Assembly (NCBI GenBank): GCA_002315825.1
Contig: DCIC01000016.1
Span: forward strand, 40,739-53,687
Reading direction: 5' to 3'
DNA length: 12,949 nucleotides
Origin: Bacteroidales bacterium UBA1736
GTDB taxonomy: Bacteria; Bacteroidota; Bacteroidia; Bacteroidales; UBA932
In this document: positions 1 to 6,784 of the stretch, in pieces
Layout: each line of letters starts with the position of its first letter
Position numbering within the stretch: position 1 is the stretch's first letter
Made by a program: the position numbers and the translations under genes
Notes under the pieces: model-generated
Told to the model about the DNA's origin: nothing
The model's database searches: none
Seen by the model: the letters and a program-made list of their open reading frames with translations, nothing else

Positions 1-476
1 GCATAGCTCATCTCTTCCGCGGCCTTTGCGATTCGCGCCTCAATGTCGGCGGGGGAGTCGGTGCCGCGACCGACAAGTCTCTTTCTGAGCACTTCTATGG
101 AAGGTGCCTGTATGAAAACAGACAAGGCCTTGTCTGCGAAATATTTTTTAAGGTTGACACCGCCCTTGACATCTACATCAAAGATGATGACCTTGCCTTC
201 GTTCCATATTCTTTCAACTTCCTTTTTGAGGGTGCCGTAATAGCGGCCTTCGTAGACCTGCTCATATTCGACGAACTCATCCGCCTGAATTCGGCGCCTG
301 AATTCTTCCACGTCCATAAAATAGTATTCGACTCCATTCTGCTCCGTACCTCTTGGTGGTCTGGAGGTTGCGGATATGGAGAACTGCATTTCCGGGTGGA
401 GGGAAAGTATGTGTGAGACTATTGTGCTTTTACCGGATCCCGATGGCGCTGAGAAAATGATGACCTTATCGTTCAT
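1..476 (-). CDS. gmk: Guanylate kinase, 5' part (3' end outside window)
   Basis: Phosphorylates GMP (and dGMP) to GDP with ATP in the cytoplasm, a step in making GTP. The visible 158 residues start MNDKVIIFSAPSGSGKST, with the P-loop APSGSGKST at residues 10-18. Next comes the GMP-binding segment SISATSRPPRGTEQNGVEYYF at about 33-53, then IIFDVDVKGG and a lid-like region with RKRLVGRGTDS. The family is usually about 190-205 residues, so roughly the last 30-45 are missing off the left edge. This is a window cut, not a truncation. The ATG at 474-476 is chosen because the conserved IIFSAPSGSGKS begins five residues in and no in-frame start upstream is needed. There is no Shine-Dalgarno sequence, as is normal in this phylum. 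The gene is divergent from fba. Identification is secure. Confidence 0.95.
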   Translation of the reverse strand, partial: MNDKVIIFSAPSGSGKSTIVSHILSLHPEMQFSISATSRPPRGTEQNGVEYYFMDVEEFRRRIQADEFVEYEQVYEGRYYGTLKKEVERIWNEGKVIIFDVDVKGGVNLKKYFADKALSVFIQAPSIEVLRKRLVGRGTDSPADIEARIAKAAEEMSY

Positions 477-492
477 TGCCTGCTTTTTTCTA

Positions 493-500
493 CAAAAATA
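493..500 (-). promoter_or_regulatory. Probable -7 element for gmk
   Basis: On the minus strand this reads TATTTTTG, matching the Bacteroidota -7 consensus TAnnTTTG. It lies 16 bases upstream of the gmk ATG, which would give a very short leader. No TTG is present at the expected -33 spacing and the stretch is A/T-rich, so a chance match is possible. Confidence 0.35.
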
Positions 501-531
501 AAAAAATAACGGCTATGTGGAAAAAAATGAG

Positions 532-539
532 TAGATTTG
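532..539 (+). promoter_or_regulatory. Probable -7 element for fba
   Basis: TAGATTTG matches TAnnTTTG and lies 49 bases upstream of the fba ATG, implying a leader of about 45 bases. No clear TTG sits 19-21 bases upstream. The fba start region is A/T-rich (ACATCATTATGG) with no Shine-Dalgarno sequence. Confidence 0.5.
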
Positions 540-588
540 CGTGATTTAAGAATTCGAGTCAGAACATTTTAAATTTTAATACATCATT

Positions 589-1590
589 ATGGTTTCTTAC
601 AAAGAAATAGGTCTTGTAAACACCAAGGAAATGTTTGCCAAGGCTATCAACGGCGGTTACGCCATCCCTGCTTTCAACTTCAACAATATGGAGCAGCTTC
701 AGGCTATCATTCAGGCTGCAGCATCTGAGAAATCACCTGTTATCCTTCAGGTTTCCAAGGGCGCCCGCAACTATGCAAACCAGACTCTCCTCCGTTATAT
801 GGCAGAAGGTGCAGTCGAGTATGCAAAGGAGCTCGGTTGGGAGAAACCCCAGATCTGTCTTCACCTCGATCACGGTGACAGCTTCGAGACTTGCAAGAGC
901 TGTGTGGATATGGGATTCTCATCAGTTATGATTGATGGGTCATCTCTTCCTTATGAGGAGAATATCGCTCTCACCAAGAAGGTTGTTGAGTATGCTCATC
1001 AGTTCGATGTTACAGTAGAGGCTGAGCTTGGCGTTCTCGCAGGCGTAGAGGATGAGGTTGCCGCTGAGGAGTCTCATTATACAAAGCCTGAGGAAGTTGT
1101 TGATTTCGCTACCCGTACAGGCTGCGATTCTCTCGCTATCTCCATCGGTACTAGCCACGGTGCATACAAGTTTAAGGCTGAGCAGTGTACACGCGACCCC
1201 AAGACAGGTAAACTGGTACCTCCTCCTCTTGCATTTGACGTTCTCAAGGGCGTTGAGGAGCAGCTTCCCGGTTTCCCCATCGTTCTCCACGGATCTTCAT
1301 CAGTTCCTCAGGAGTATGTTGACGAGATCAATTCTCTCGGTGGAAAACTTCCCGATGCAGTAGGTATTCCTGAAGAGCAGCTCCGTCAGGCAGCCAAGTC
1401 TGCAGTTTGCAAGATCAACATCGATTCAGACTCACGTCTTGCAATGACAGCGGCTATCCGTCGCGTATTCAATGACAAGCCCGGTGAGTTCGATCCCCGC
1501 AAATATCTCGGACCCGCTCGTGATGAGATGAAGAAGCTTTATGTTCATAAGATTGTGAACGTTCTCGGATCAAACGGTAAAGCTGAATAA
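589..1590 (+). CDS. fba: Class II fructose-1,6-bisphosphate aldolase
   Basis: Zinc-dependent cytoplasmic aldolase that reversibly cleaves fructose 1,6-bisphosphate to DHAP and glyceraldehyde 3-phosphate in glycolysis and gluconeogenesis. At 333 residues it has the expected length for this class. Visible motifs are the substrate-side AIPAFNFNN at 25-33, HLDHGD at 92-97 (catalytic Asp94, zinc ligand His95), VEAELG with the metal-associated Glu, AISIGTSHGAYK (zinc His) and PIVLHGSSSVP (zinc His), then KINIDSDSR for phosphate binding. All key residues are present. The codon choice is narrow and repetitive (many CTC, GAG, AAG, CGT), as in rpsA here, which suggests high expression. It is transcribed alone, with a -7 element upstream and an intrinsic terminator at 1610-1645. 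Confidence 0.97.
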   Translation: MVSYKEIGLVNTKEMFAKAINGGYAIPAFNFNNMEQLQAIIQAAASEKSPVILQVSKGARNYANQTLLRYMAEGAVEYAKELGWEKPQICLHLDHGDSFETCKSCVDMGFSSVMIDGSSLPYEENIALTKKVVEYAHQFDVTVEAELGVLAGVEDEVAAEESHYTKPEEVVDFATRTGCDSLAISIGTSHGAYKFKAEQCTRDPKTGKLVPPPLAFDVLKGVEEQLPGFPIVLHGSSSVPQEYVDEINSLGGKLPDAVGIPEEQLRQAAKSAVCKINIDSDSRLAMTAAIRRVFNDKPGEFDPRKYLGPARDEMKKLYVHKIVNVLGSNGKAE

Positions 1591-1609
1591 TTCAGTAATC
1601 CATACTATA

Positions 1610-1645
1610 AACGGATGACCTGTCAGGGCCATCCGTTAATTTTTT
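1610..1645 (+). terminator. Intrinsic terminator of fba
   Basis: A perfect 8-bp stem pairs 1610-1617 (AACGGATG) with 1630-1637 (CATCCGTT). After one A/C mismatch it continues with two G-C pairs inside. The stem is followed by AA and then six T residues at 1640-1645. It begins 20 bases after the fba stop codon. The T-run is on the plus-strand side only, so it should act for fba rather than for the convergent fucosidase gene. Confidence 0.8.
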
Positions 1646-1652
1646 GCCATCA

Positions 1653-1737
1653 GTCAGCGGCAGGGGCTGGAAACCAGACTCGCTCCGTCTCTCCGCTCGG
1701 ACCTTCGGTCAAATGGTTTTCAGCCCCTGCTGCTGAC
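1653..1737. repeat. Long imperfect inverted repeat between convergent genes
   Basis: The 24-base arms at 1653-1676 and 1714-1737 are complementary at 22 of 24 positions, and the two exceptions can form G-U pairs in RNA. The 37-base centre holds a further small hairpin, GACC-TTC-GGTC at 1700-1710, and a C/T-rich stretch. There is no T-run on either side, so it is not a classic terminator. It lies directly after the fba terminator and six bases beyond the fucosidase stop codon. It could be a bidirectional mRNA 3' end structure, a remnant of a small non-autonomous palindromic element, or a genome-dispersed intergenic palindrome. Only one copy is visible in this window. Confidence 0.75.
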
Positions 1738-1743
1738 AGGATG

Positions 1744-3033
1744 CTAATAAACCTCCATCGTAGTAATTTCTTCGGGAGCGAAGCTGTCAGTGATTCGAAC
1801 ACGAATCTCAGATGTATTGACAGGGTCGAAACGGACGATTTTCTTATGTCCGATTGTAGTCCCCTGCGCAATCTGCTTCCACTCTTTACCATCCTTTGCT
1901 TCAACAACAAAAGACTTCACCTTCTGCCCATTGGCGATATTTTCCTTGAGAACCACGCATTTAGGGGATTTATCTGCCGGGATCTTTGCATTCAGCTTTT
2001 TGTTACCGTCAGCAAGCTTCTCGGCAAAATAAGCATCTCTGGCAGCCTTGAAATCCATCAGTGCAGTCGAATCCGCAGCATTGATGCGGCCAGTTCTGTC
2101 CGGGGGGACATTAAGAATAAGATTGGAATTGTTTCCCACGGATGAGAAATAGATTTCCATAAGTTTGTCGGCATCCTTTACCTTGTCATCAGTCTCGGGG
2201 CTGTAGAACCAGCCGGGACGGATACTGACATCCACCTCTACAGGAATCCAATTTGCACCGTGCACATTTCCTATGCTTAGAGTGTCCGTGCTCGGAGATC
2301 CTGCTCCCGGAGTGAATCCGTCGGTGTCAAGACGAGACCAATTGGTCTCCTTTGTCTGGCCTCTTTCGTTGCCAACCCATCTGCATCCGGGTCCGACATC
2401 ACTGAAAATGACAGCGTTGGGACTGAGCTCTGCGACAGTTCCATTGAACAGCGTCCAATCGTAGTCGGGAATCTTAGCCCCACCGTTGGCCCCGTCGAAC
2501 CACTGCTCGAAGATAGGGCCATATTTGCTGTGGACTTCGCGCACTGTATTGGCAAACACTTGATTGTATTCGGGTGTCCCGTATGAAGGGTGGTTACGGT
2601 CCCAAGGCGAAATATAGACTCCGAAAAGAATGCCATACTTCTTGCAGGCTGCTGACAATTCTGCCAGAACATCACCCTTGCCATCCCTCCAGCTGCTCTG
2701 TGCGACTGTGTGTGTACTGAAATTGCTGGGCCATAGACAGAATCCATCGTGATGCTTGGCCGTAATAACGATGCCTTTCATCCCGGCCTCTTTGGCAATT
2801 CTTGCCCACTGCTCACAGTCAAGGGCCTCGGGATTGAAAACGTCCGGATCTTCCTGCCCGTTTCCCCATTCCACATTGGTGAAGGTGTTGGGCCCGAAGT
2901 GACAGAACATATACATTTCAAGATCCTGCCATTCCAATTGGGCTGCTGTCGGCAGGGCACCATAAGTGACGGGGTTTTCCCTGCTGCAGGCGGCGCAGAA
3001 AAGTATCAACAGGGGAATCAAGTACTTTTTCAT
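1744..3033 (-). CDS. GH29 alpha-L-fucosidase, probable lipoprotein
   Basis: Predicted retaining exo-alpha-L-fucosidase that removes terminal fucose from glycans. Residues 1-16 form a lipoprotein-like signal (MKK, hydrophobic core, then CAAC), with Cys16 the likely lipidated residue. The -3 position is Cys rather than the usual Leu, so an SPII signal is probable but not certain. The catalytic domain spans about 30-345, with MYMFCHFGPNTF (His45), ITAKHHDGFCLWPS (His94-His95) and EQWFDGANGG, where Asp180 is the expected nucleophile. RWVGNERG follows, where Glu223 fits the acid/base of the GH29-B (alpha-1,3/4) type; the 43-residue spacing suits that subfamily. The C-terminus, from about 365, resembles the second half of a discoidin-like beta-sandwich (NGQKVKSFVVEA, RVRITDSFAPEEITTMEVY), but its usual first half seems to be missing. 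No SusC/SusD or other glycan gene adjoins it. The exact linkage specificity is inference. Confidence 0.9.
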   Translation of the reverse strand: MKKYLIPLLILFCAACSRENPVTYGALPTAAQLEWQDLEMYMFCHFGPNTFTNVEWGNGQEDPDVFNPEALDCEQWARIAKEAGMKGIVITAKHHDGFCLWPSNFSTHTVAQSSWRDGKGDVLAELSAACKKYGILFGVYISPWDRNHPSYGTPEYNQVFANTVREVHSKYGPIFEQWFDGANGGAKIPDYDWTLFNGTVAELSPNAVIFSDVGPGCRWVGNERGQTKETNWSRLDTDGFTPGAGSPSTDTLSIGNVHGANWIPVEVDVSIRPGWFYSPETDDKVKDADKLMEIYFSSVGNNSNLILNVPPDRTGRINAADSTALMDFKAARDAYFAEKLADGNKKLNAKIPADKSPKCVVLKENIANGQKVKSFVVEAKDGKEWKQIAQGTTIGHKKIVRFDPVNTSEIRVRITDSFAPEEITTMEVY

Positions 3034-3057
3034 TTGAGATTTATTAGTGCATTTTTA

Positions 3058-3065
3058 CAAATATA
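3058..3065 (-). promoter_or_regulatory. Probable -7 element for the fucosidase gene
   Basis: On the minus strand this reads TATATTTG, a full match to TAnnTTTG. It lies 24 bases upstream of the fucosidase ATG at 3031-3033, giving a leader of about 20 bases. No TTG sits at the usual -33 spacing. It lies only 20 bases from the oppositely directed -7 candidate of the FKBP gene. Confidence 0.5.
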
Positions 3066-3085
3066 TATAATTGCGTGGAATTTGT

Positions 3086-3093
3086 TAAATTTG
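3086..3093 (+). promoter_or_regulatory. Possible -7 element for the FKBP-kinase-recR-mntP group
   Basis: TAAATTTG matches TAnnTTTG and lies 29 bases before the preferred FKBP ATG at 3123. If it is used, the in-frame ATG at 3075 would lie upstream of the transcript, which supports the 3123 start. No -33 TTG is seen at the standard distance. Confidence 0.4.
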
Positions 3094-3122
3094 CCGACAA
3101 ACAAATCGAAACATCAGTATTT

Positions 3123-3728
3123 ATGGATAAGAACAGTTATGCATTGGGAATGAGCATTGCCCATAATCTGCTCCGGTCAGGTGTCACAGCCCTCAATTTT
3201 GTAGATTTCATCGACGGACTCAGGACTACTTTTCTGGGGCAGCCTACGGCTATGACCTTTGAAGAGGCGGGAAACCTTTTGAATGACTTCTTCGATAAGG
3301 TTGAAAAGGAGAAGCAGAAGGCTGGAGCCGAAATCGCTGAGAAGAAAAAGGCGGAGGGCGAGGCTTGGCTGAAGGCAAATGCGGCGCACAAGGATGTGAC
3401 AGTTCTTCCCAGCGGACTTCAGTATAAGGTCATCAAGGCCGGAGAGGGGCGCAAGCCCGGACCTTCAAACAGTGTCAAGTGCCATTATGAGGGCACATTT
3501 CCTAACGGTGAGAAATTTGACAGTTCGTATGACAGAAAAGAGCCTGCTGTATTTGGTGTCACTCAGGTGATCTCCGGGTGGACCGAAGCCCTTCAGTTGA
3601 TGAATGAGGGTTCTATTTGGGAGCTGTATATCCCTTATACTCTTGCATACGGTGAGAGAGGAGCAGGTGACAGCATACCTCCTTGCGCAGCACTAAAGTT
3701 TAAAGTGGAGCTCATAGAAGTACTTTAA
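3123..3728 (+). CDS. FKBP-type peptidyl-prolyl isomerase (FklB/FkpA-like)
   Basis: Catalyses cis-trans isomerisation of Xaa-Pro bonds and probably acts as a folding helper. With the start at 3123 it has 201 residues. The helical N-terminal dimerisation domain covers about 1-85 (YALGMSIAHNLLRSG, then a Lys/Glu/Ala-rich helix EKEKQKAGAEIAEKKKAEG). The FKBP domain covers about 105-201, with LPSGLQYKVIKAGEG, VKCHYEGTFPNGEKFDSS, VISGWTEALQLMNEGS and IPYTLAYGERGAG. These follow the usual pattern of the active-site pocket (Tyr, Phe-Asp, Val-Ile, Trp, Tyr). There is no signal peptide, so a cytoplasmic location is likely. The in-frame ATG at 3075 would add 16 residues unlike the family; the ATG at 3123 matches the typical MDKxSYALG start. 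It is 12 bases upstream of the next gene and probably heads that transcription unit. Confidence 0.93.
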   Translation: MDKNSYALGMSIAHNLLRSGVTALNFVDFIDGLRTTFLGQPTAMTFEEAGNLLNDFFDKVEKEKQKAGAEIAEKKKAEGEAWLKANAAHKDVTVLPSGLQYKVIKAGEGRKPGPSNSVKCHYEGTFPNGEKFDSSYDRKEPAVFGVTQVISGWTEALQLMNEGSIWELYIPYTLAYGERGAGDSIPPCAALKFKVELIEVL

Positions 3729-3740
3729 CTATTTGCCTGA

Positions 3741-4544
3741 ATGAAGATTATCGTTGAAAGTGGCGCCACCAAGACAACCTGGTGCTCTTTAGACGTCGAA
3801 AATACCGTCCGAAAGATTGAGACCGAAGGGGTCAATATTACTTTGACGGGGGAGGGTGTGTTCAACTCACTTATGCAGAAAGCAGTTACAGCCCTGAATC
3901 CTGCAAAGGAGCCCTTGTCTGAAATTGTCGTTTACGCTGCCGGATTGACTGAACCGAAAGTCGTCGGTAATGTTTCCTATGCGTCCGATATGCTGGGGGC
4001 GGCGAGATCCTTGTGCGGAAGGCAGCCGGGTATTGTTGCAGTGATGGGCACTGGCTCAAACAGTTGTCTGTATGACGGCGAATCAATCAGCAGCCCGGTC
4101 TATTCGGGAGGGTATATCCTTGGAGATGAGGGGAGTGCCGCTTGTCTTGGCAAGCGTTTCCTCGCGGATTTCATAAAGAATCTTGTTCCTGAGACTATCG
4201 CCTCCGCTTTCAGATCCTCCTTTAAGACGGAGTATAGTGTGTTGCTGGAAAACGTTTACAAGAGCGAAACACCTTCCCGCTATCTTGGGTCACTTGCTCC
4301 TTGGATCATATCGAAGTATGATTCTGATGAGTATGTCCGCGGTCTGGTCACAGACAATATTGAAGACTTCTTCCGCAGGAGTCTCAGAAATTACGACTGC
4401 ACGGCATATCCGTTGGGGATTGTGGGGAGTTTTGCTGATGCCTGCCGTGATATTCTGCCTGAAATTGCTCGAAAATATAATTTCAGAATATCATCGATTC
4501 TAAAAGATCCGCTTGAAGGTCTTATCGAATATCACAAGAGTTGA
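3741..4544 (+). CDS. BadF/BadG/BcrA/BcrD-family ATPase, N-acetylglucosamine kinase-like
   Basis: Member of the ASKHA (actin-like) ATPase fold. Relatives in this phylum are annotated as N-acetylglucosamine kinase-like proteins, but the actual substrate is not known from sequence. Seen here: phosphate-1 loop ESGATKTTW at residues 6-14; DMLGAARSLCG; the phosphate-2 type motif VMGTGSNSCLYDG; GGYILGDEGSAACLGK, highly typical of the family; and a C-terminal GIVGSFADACRD adenosine-type motif. It has 267 residues, slightly short: between VVYAAGLTEP and SDMLGAARSLCG about a dozen residues usual in relatives seem to be missing. It follows the FKBP gene by 12 bases and ends one base before the recR ATG, so it is very likely co-transcribed. 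The link to the neighbouring functions is not obvious and the gene order may simply reflect a shared promoter. Confidence 0.85.
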   Translation: MKIIVESGATKTTWCSLDVENTVRKIETEGVNITLTGEGVFNSLMQKAVTALNPAKEPLSEIVVYAAGLTEPKVVGNVSYASDMLGAARSLCGRQPGIVAVMGTGSNSCLYDGESISSPVYSGGYILGDEGSAACLGKRFLADFIKNLVPETIASAFRSSFKTEYSVLLENVYKSETPSRYLGSLAPWIISKYDSDEYVRGLVTDNIEDFFRRSLRNYDCTAYPLGIVGSFADACRDILPEIARKYNFRISSILKDPLEGLIEYHKS

Positions 4545-4545
4545 A

Positions 4546-5184
4546 ATGGAAACAGGTGGTGACAGATATCCTTCCAAACTGCTAGAAGAAGCGGTTGATT
4601 CTATTGGCTCCCTTCCGGGAATCGGGAGCAGGAGTGCTATGCGGCTTGCCCTGCATTTGCTAAGACAACCAAAGGAAAATGTCCATCGCCTGACGACCGC
4701 TCTCAACAGTCTGGTGGATGAAGTCAGATACTGCCGTGAATGTATGATGATATCTGACGGTGAATTGTGCGGCGTATGTTCAGACCATACAAGAGACCGT
4801 AATACAATATGCGTTGTAGAGAGCCTTCGGGACGTGCTGAGCATAGAGGCGACAGGACAGTACCGAGGCGTTTTCCACGTGTTGGGAGGAATAATCTCGC
4901 CCATACACGGGATAGCTCCCTCAGACTTGAGCATACCTCTTCTGACTTCAAGAGTCGAGAGGCTTGTGGGAGAGACAGCTCCTGATACAATAGAGATAAT
5001 AATGGCCCTCAGTGGGGATGTGGAAGGGGAGACCACTTCATTTTATCTTTATCGTCAACTGTCTCGCTTCGGAGTGAGATTCTCTACCCTTGCCCGAGGC
5101 CTTGGGTTCGGGGATGATCTCGAATATGCCGACTCGCTCACTTTGGGCCGGAGCATTATTAACAGACAAGTATTCAAACCATGA
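4546..5184 (+). CDS. recR: Recombination mediator RecR
   Basis: Works with RecO (and RecF) to load RecA onto SSB-coated single-stranded DNA during gap repair. It has 212 residues, close to the usual 200. Near the start YPSKLLEEAVDSIGSLPGIG contains the helix-hairpin-helix DNA-binding motif (SLPGIGSRSAMRLA). Next come the four-cysteine zinc finger CREC...CGVC at about 62-77 and the Toprim domain (ICVVESLRDVLSIEATGQYRGVFHVLGG, with the conserved acidic Glu and the HVLGG turn). The ending TSFYLYRQLSRFGVRFSTLARGLGFGDDLEYAD...LGRSIINRQ is diagnostic. The ATG at 4546 is preferred over an in-frame TTG at 4513 because it lies one base after the kinase stop codon and gives the family's usual N-terminus. 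The stop overlaps the mntP start (ATGA). Confidence 0.97.
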   Translation: METGGDRYPSKLLEEAVDSIGSLPGIGSRSAMRLALHLLRQPKENVHRLTTALNSLVDEVRYCRECMMISDGELCGVCSDHTRDRNTICVVESLRDVLSIEATGQYRGVFHVLGGIISPIHGIAPSDLSIPLLTSRVERLVGETAPDTIEIIMALSGDVEGETTSFYLYRQLSRFGVRFSTLARGLGFGDDLEYADSLTLGRSIINRQVFKP

Positions 5185-5729
5185 CAATTATTGCTTACAT
5201 TGTTTTTGCATTATCTCTGTGCGCTGATTGCTTTGCCGTGAGCCTTTGCTCCGGGGTTGGCATCAAGAAGATTTCGAAAACAAATGTTCTGGTAATCAGC
5301 CTGACATTTGCCGTAATCCAGACCGGACTTCTTCTTGCCGGATGGGCTTTCGGCTACCTTATGCTGGGGATAGTGGAGAGGATAGCCCATTGGATAGGAT
5401 TCCTGCTTCTCCTTTATGTTGGCGGCTCAATGGTCCTGGAGGGGATTAAGGGCGAGGGGGAATCGAGGGATTTGAACGGAATACTGAATGTTGTGCTGGG
5501 CGGTTTGGCTACAAGTATCGATGCGCTTGCAGTCGGAGTCTCACTGTCTATGGATAAAATGGATTGGAATGGTATCAGAGGCAATGCCATTGCCGTTTTC
5601 GCTGTCACTGCCCTATCTGTCGTGACGGGGATATATGGGGGAAAGACTATCGGAGCCAAAGTCGGGGTCGCCGCCGAAATCATTGGAGGCAGCGTCTTGA
5701 TATGCATAGGTATTGGAGTTCTGATTTAA
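5181..5729 (+). CDS. mntP: Manganese efflux pump MntP
   Basis: Inner-membrane exporter that lowers intracellular Mn2+. It has 182 residues, the usual length, with about six hydrophobic segments (roughly 3-23, 35-60, 68-88, 105-122, 134-152, 163-182). The two internal repeats of the family are visible. Each carries an acidic signature: LCADCFAVSLCSG (Asp16) and SIDALAVGVSLS (Asp114), matching the two essential membrane aspartates known in the Escherichia coli protein. Its start overlaps the recR stop by four bases (ATGA), so translation is probably coupled to recR. I see no manganese riboswitch of the yybP-ykoY kind upstream, which fits its position as last gene of the group. No terminator is evident after it; the corA promoter follows at once. 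Confidence 0.93.
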   Translation: MTIIAYIVFALSLCADCFAVSLCSGVGIKKISKTNVLVISLTFAVIQTGLLLAGWAFGYLMLGIVERIAHWIGFLLLLYVGGSMVLEGIKGEGESRDLNGILNVVLGGLATSIDALAVGVSLSMDKMDWNGIRGNAIAVFAVTALSVVTGIYGGKTIGAKVGVAAEIIGGSVLICIGIGVLI

Positions 5730-5742
5730 TTTATTATATTTG
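5713..5742 (+). promoter_or_regulatory. Promoter of the corA-like gene, with leader hairpin just downstream
   Basis: TTG at 5713-5715, exactly 19 bases, then TATATTTG at 5735-5742. Both elements and the spacing match the Bacteroidota consensus. The -33 element lies inside the end of mntP. The leader of about 70 bases contains a small hairpin, CGGCT-TAAT-AGCCG (5745-5758), near its 5' end. It is far too short for a magnesium M-box riboswitch. Confidence 0.7.
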
Positions 5743-5815
5743 CGCGGCTTAATAGCCGATTTCGCGCGTAAGTTTAACCCTTCCGACAGATTGCCGGGAA
5801 TAATCAGGACGGACT

Positions 5816-6763
5816 ATGACAAGCATTTTCTATAGATCCGACTCTGAGATACTTCTCAGTCAAAAGGTTACGGATCTTTCTCGTATAGAGAGAGACAAAG
5901 TTCTTTGGGTGGATCTGCTTGACCCGTCGGGAGAAGAAAAAAGAGCTGTCGAGACTTTTCTTGATACTCAGATCCAAAGCAGAGCCCAGGCAGAGGAGAT
6001 TGAAAGTTCATCCCGCTTCTTCGAGAATGACAAGGCGATTTTCGCCAATACCAACTTCATTTCTCCGGCAGCTGATGAAATGGCGATGGATCCTGTGTCT
6101 TTCATTATTTCCGGAAATATTCTGACGACACTCAGGGAAATCCCCCTTCGCTCATTTGACTTGCTTCAGAGAAAGATTCAGGCCCGTCCCAACCTTTTCC
6201 CTGACGGGTTTACGGTTTTCTTCGAAATTATGGATAAGCGTGTGGATCTCGATGCCGATATCATTGAGCTCCTCAGTCAGGATACCGCGCAGTTCAGCAA
6301 GAGAATCAACCAGCAGGAGGACGTAAATGAGGAATTCCTTCTGGATATCAATCAGCTTCAGGAAAACCTTATGCTCGTAAGAGAGAATATCGTCGATAAG
6401 CAGCGCTTGATTTCCAACATTCTGAAGAGTGACCACTGTCCCGATTCGATGGATAAGAAATTGGGCACCCTTCTCAGGGACATAGCATCCCTTATCAATC
6501 ATACCAATTTTAATTTCGAACGTCTTGAGTACCTGCAGGATACTGTAGTAGGTATCATCAATCTCGACCAGAACAGGATTATGAAACTCTTTACTTTCAT
6601 TTCCCTGCTTCTGATGCCTGCGACCCTTGTTGCCAGCTTCTACGGAATGAACGTGTATCTTCCTTTCTCGGACAAGGTGTGGGCCTGGGTAGGCATCATC
6701 GCCATAATGGCGGTTATGGTGTTTGGCATATGGATAATTTTTAGGAAAAAACATATGCTTTAA
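5816..6763 (+). CDS. corA: CorA-family divalent metal ion transporter
   Basis: Predicted inner-membrane Mg2+ (possibly Co2+, Ni2+ or Zn2+) channel of the 2-TM-GxN family. It has 315 residues: a large soluble N-terminal domain (about 1-255) with the long Glu/Gln-rich stalk helix (around 165-250), then two transmembrane helices at about 256-276 and 288-308. The first ends in the selectivity-filter motif YGMN (Tyr276, Gly277-Met278-Asn279), and the C-terminus is basic (RKKH). The periplasmic loop after GMN reads VYLPFSDKVWAW rather than the classical MPEL loop, so the ion preference should not be assumed. It has its own promoter and is probably a single-gene unit, as rpsA has a separate strong promoter. 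CorA-like is secure; the exact ion is not. Confidence 0.93.
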   Translation: MTSIFYRSDSEILLSQKVTDLSRIERDKVLWVDLLDPSGEEKRAVETFLDTQIQSRAQAEEIESSSRFFENDKAIFANTNFISPAADEMAMDPVSFIISGNILTTLREIPLRSFDLLQRKIQARPNLFPDGFTVFFEIMDKRVDLDADIIELLSQDTAQFSKRINQQEDVNEEFLLDINQLQENLMLVRENIVDKQRLISNILKSDHCPDSMDKKLGTLLRDIASLINHTNFNFERLEYLQDTVVGIINLDQNRIMKLFTFISLLLMPATLVASFYGMNVYLPFSDKVWAWVGIIAIMAVMVFGIWIIFRKKHML

Positions 6764-6784
6764 TGAGTCCTTCCGCGTTGATTC

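Noticed and set aside
1615..2145. Open frame of 176 codons on the plus strand over the inverted repeat and the antisense of the fucosidase gene.
   Set aside because: It runs through the fba terminator and the hairpin, has no family-like features, and lies opposite a well-supported fucosidase.
3075..3122. Longer FKBP from an upstream ATG.
   Set aside because: The added 16 residues are unlike the family, and the -7 candidate at 3086-3093 lies inside this stretch.
4513..4545. Longer recR from an upstream TTG.
   Set aside because: It would overlap the kinase gene by 32 bases and add residues not found in RecR proteins; the ATG at 4546 gives the normal start.
5743..5815. Magnesium riboswitch (M-box) or other metal riboswitch before the corA-like gene.
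   Set aside because: The leader is only about 70 bases with a single 5-bp hairpin; known metal riboswitches are larger and have multi-stem folds.
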